64,000 nt of DNA from contig CAJQUW010008655.1 of NCBI GenBank assembly GCA_907163375.1, forward strand, positions 315,001-379,000, written 5' to 3'. This document shows positions 60,926-64,000 of the stretch, piece by piece. The translations under genes were made by a program, and so were the position numbers. Positions within the stretch are counted from its first letter, which is position 1. Each line of letters opens with the position of its first letter. This DNA comes from Prostheceraeus crozeri (Eukaryota > Platyhelminthes > Polycladida > Euryleptidae). A model generated the notes under the pieces. It did no database searches and had not been told where the DNA came from. It saw only the letters and a program-made list of their open reading frames with translations.

Positions 60926-63099
60926 GAAGTAGCCTATATCTCACTATTTAAGCGAATGGTCACAGTTCCATCAAGTTAGATATTTTCTTCATCCTTCTTT
61001 CCTATCATCTATTCCAGTGCATCTCATCCTCTTCCATATCACAGCTTTTGTCATGCCTCACATCAGAGCTTTCGGACGAGTTCATTTCTTCTAGTTCACT
61101 CAGCTGGTCGTTCATTCTAATTCTCCGCTAAGACGTTCAGTTAACTGATAAAGGCCAGTTCGCGCTGTTCTTTTCAGCTAATTTTGTAAAAATTATTAGT
61201 AGCCATGTGCTTGACGATTTTTACACACGAGGTGTTTGCGCTTGACCGGATTAATCAGCTATTATAAAGCAGGTTCTTCACACTATCAATCATTATTCCG
61301 TGCTTCATCATATCATTATGTCAATTTGAAGTTAAATTGTTTTGTTTTTATCTTGTTGTTCATATTATCAACCTTCGCGGAAATGTCATCACAAAATTTG
61401 TGTAGTAGACGATCTATCTCTGAAGTATTTAAATTATGAAGTCATATTCAAAATCAATTGCGCTCGTCTTTTCACTTACTTGTTTTGTCAACCTATTATT
61501 GAAAGACAATCGGTAACCAAATGCTCTTTTCAATCAGCTGATATTGAAATCTTATGCTGTCTCTGTAAAATTCTGCTCACCGCAGAATCAACGGATTGCA
61601 TGTTAAGCGTTTCAAAGCATCTAACAGATGTTCGCTATGATTCTGGGCCTCGCCGAGTACCGTGCGGATTATCAGATCAAACCACGTATAAAGCTGGACT
61701 ATCGGTTGCTAATTTTTTTTACCGTTTCATCGGTAATTTCCGGAGTATAGGATAAAATAAACGTCACACAATTCCGTTAATGATGATGTAGAAACCCGAA
61801 AGCTTTCGATGTTCAGTTCATGTGTATTCGCCCGAGTCCTTTCGCAATTCAAAGTAATGCATTCTCAAGCGCCTGACAGACCTCAGACAGGTTTGAGTCT
61901 ATGGTCTGCATCACATGTCTGTTTTCATGATTTTTGTGTTTGTGTCCTTTCACACTCAAGTGACATACTTCTTCACTTCAACAAAACGTCATCGATTTAG
62001 AGAGGAATAATAGGAGAAAGTGTTGACATGAGCATCGAAAAAAGATTTTCTGTGGATTCATTTTTCCTTTGGATGACAAGTAAGCGTAGTGTAGAACACA
62101 AGCTGAGACATGTTTGGACTGAAGAAGTGAATGATGATAATCCACAGGGTGAATTCCTGACTTGAAGATATCTGCTATTTTACAGCCGAAAAGTCTGTCT
62201 ACCACTGATTGACGATGTCGCGCTGAGATTGCGTGGAAGTTTGAAGTGTAAAATTACTGTTTAATATCGACACTGCTTGCGAAGTAGTTCGGGAGCTAGC
62301 ACCCGGTTGGAATTATCGGTCGGCAATTTCTCGGCCGGGAAATTTAATAATTCAAATATATTTAGCAATGTTGACTATTTGTTGTTGGATTGCATGAAGG
62401 TGAATTATGATGATAAGATGGCATCAATCAGTCACTAGAATCCATGTTTAAATTCATACAAAATGGAGGAGAAGATTATATTTGGTTGCTAGTTTACGTG
62501 TTTATTGATTGCCTTATCGATGATGTTACCCGAGTCCTACCAGCGTTATTATAGGTGTAACAGGGACTCCGAGGAAGAACTCTTTTCAATTACTGATTGT
62601 ATAGTTTATACTATATAGTTATATACTATATAGTGACTAGATAGTATTGTATAGTTGCACTAATATAGTTAAAATCTATACATGTTTGTATAGTTTTGGC
62701 TGTGATGAAATAAATTTCTATTTCAACATCTACTGTGTCGATGAGGCTTTCCTTAGATATCTTCTGACGCTCCCTTTTCATTTCTTCTGGCAAAATCATC
62801 AGTTCACTTGGAGTGCAAGGAGTTTACTTGTCTGGAATTTCAGAGAATTCAACTTCACGTTTTATCGGCAGAGTCTAAAGTTGTATTTTTACGATAAGTG
62901 ATAACTGAAGATGTTTTTGAAGTAGTCGAGGATCGAGAATTCAACTTCGTCTACATGCCATCGAATGGACAATCAAGCATGATTTTGATTCTGGAAGATA
63001 TGAATTCACCGTATGGATTGGAATAAGATCATCCTGATCGACATTCATATTGCAGCGAATTTCGTCCATGGTTGAACTGACATCTCCCGTCCAGCCTAT
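60926..63099. other. Unassigned intergenic DNA
   Basis: Open frames exist (137 codons at 61342-61755, ending just before an AATAAA) but carry no recognised motif. TATAGT simple repeats lie at 62595-62665. Confidence 0.35.
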
Positions 63100-63103
63100 C
63101 AGG

Positions 63104-63615
63104 CTGTAAACCTAATTGGATAAGTTACAGCGCATTCAAAACAATACGGCAAGATTAATTATGCGTATTCCGAATTATCATATATCGTGTCATCTTTCTG
63201 ATTTAGACTGACTTCGCATCAGACAACGGATATTTTTTAAAATTTGTGTCACGGTGTACTAGATTCTTCCGGGCTCTTGTCCGTCCTATTTGTTAGATCT
63301 CGTATCCGTATATGTTCCTAGGCGATCGTTGCGTTCATCTGATGATGACCGAATTCTGGAGTCCCGTAATTATCGGATTGCTTTGGAAGAAGATCATTTT
63401 CCTATTCTGCAACCGTATTGTGGAATTCCTTACCAAGAGACGTGAGGAACTCTACATCCCTACAGTCCTTTTAAAGATCTTTGAAGACATACTTTATTTC
63501 TTGCAATCGCTGACGTGTTTATGTTTTTTGTTTACATGTAATGTTGTATGATTTTGTTGCGCCATGAACTCACCCAGTAATGGCGCTGTATACATGTGCA
63601 GTTAATATTATTAAA
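63104..63615 (+). pseudogene. CR1/L2-like LINE, 5'-truncated 3' end with reverse transcriptase tail
   Basis: Frames from ~63116 read LDKLQRIQNNTARLIM, then LRIRQRIFFKI, CPSYLLDLV and RRSLRSS. After a frame change come FGRRSFSYSATVLWNSLPRDVRNSTSLQSF and SLKTYF. This is the usual C-terminal order in CR1/L2/Jockey-clade LINE ORF2 proteins (LQRIQN-AARLI, RI-FKI, PSYL-DL, R-FS--AP-LWN-LP). Several stops and at least two frameshifts show it is dead. The 3' part contains AATGGCGCTGTATACATG, like the GGCGCTATATAAATG tail of such LINEs. Nothing of the endonuclease or polymerase core is present. Confidence 0.8.
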
Positions 63616-64000
63616 TGGAACTTTCGCATGCAACTTCGAAATACCAGCATCATTTATCAATTTTGAAAAATCGATGAATTTATTATTCGACTGATGGCGG
63701 TCGGTTTCGGTTACGGAACCAGTCAGTCGGCTGTTTGGTTTCGGTGAGGCGATTGCACAGACCCAGCGGATGGTACTTGGGTTTCCTTACTCAACATAAT
63801 GTTTGGAATCTGCATGAAATTGCAATTGTCCAAAGGATTAAGGGGTCTTTTCGGTTAATTCATTCCCAGCACTTTTTATACAGAAGCACTTTTCTCTCCG
63901 CAATTTTGTTTCTCATGGTGACAAGCCCTCATAGACATCTCATCCGATGCATAAATGAAAAATTCAAATAATAGAAATCTTGAACGACTTGGATGGTTAA
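63616..64000. other. Unassigned intergenic DNA
   Basis: A GGTTTCGG/GGTCGG-rich patch at 63695-63745 is low complexity. No gene is seen. Confidence 0.4.

Noticed and set aside
61342..61755. 137-codon cysteine-containing frame ending just before AATAAA
   Set aside because: About the longest frame expected by chance in 64 kb of six frames. It shows no leader at the start and no recognisable motif.
1..64000. CRISPR arrays, operons, ribosomal RNA, riboswitches, phage genes
   Set aside because: Nothing of this kind is seen. The window is animal intergenic DNA with eukaryotic transposons and one splice-donor-bearing exon.

Overview
The window is AT-rich animal genomic DNA. It has no operons or prokaryotic gene density. 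It holds two intronless genes for secreted or surface leucine-rich-repeat (LRR) proteins, one candidate signal-peptide first exon with a good splice donor, and many decayed transposable elements. The element mix (hAT, PIF/Harbinger, Tc1/mariner, pogo, BEL/Pao, CR1-like LINE, tRNA-derived SINEs) fits a marine invertebrate. Intronless LRR receptor genes and frequent TAGGCCTA and TACATGTA words lean towards an echinoderm or related deuterostome. That placement is inference, because no diagnostic gene is present.

Layout: 0-2.5 kb holds a short hAT remnant with a transposase tail (19-495) and a 1.7-kb element with long inverted ends (769-2447). LRR gene 1 is at 2.8-4.4 kb on the minus strand. 4.4-12.4 kb has two SINEs and a possible hAT end, otherwise nothing recognised. 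LRR gene 2 is at 12.4-14.1 kb, also minus. A BEL/Pao pol fragment is at 17.8-18.6 kb and another SINE at 20.4 kb. From 22.5 to 24.3 kb two copies of an ~800-bp non-autonomous hAT-like family face each other. 25.6-29.2 kb has three foldback structures. 29.2-32.0 kb is a structurally complete PIF/Harbinger element with exact TTA target duplications and two damaged genes. 34.7-36.2 kb is a Tc1/mariner-like element with 127-bp ends. 38.5-40.6 kb is a nest: one ~800-bp hAT-like copy interrupted by a second copy of the same family, by a ~175-bp insertion and by a different 322-bp MITE. The candidate exon is at 41.4 kb, an internally deleted pogo element at 42.3-43.0 kb, a 957-bp hAT-like element with exact 8-bp duplications at 47.3-48.3 kb, and another ~800-bp family copy at 52 kb. 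From 52.8 to 63.1 kb I see only short tandem repeats; a 5'-truncated CR1-like LINE tail closes the window.

The only probable functional protein genes are the two LRR paralogues. They share orientation, single-exon structure, N-terminal cysteine spacing, a central motif RC[DE]xCGx[ND]PxKxPQ, a divergent C-terminal cap containing FCDC, and a hydrophobic C-terminus with no signalling domain. They look like membrane- or GPI-anchored recognition proteins of a lineage-specific family, possibly undescribed. Every transposase gene seen is broken by stops, frameshifts or deletions.
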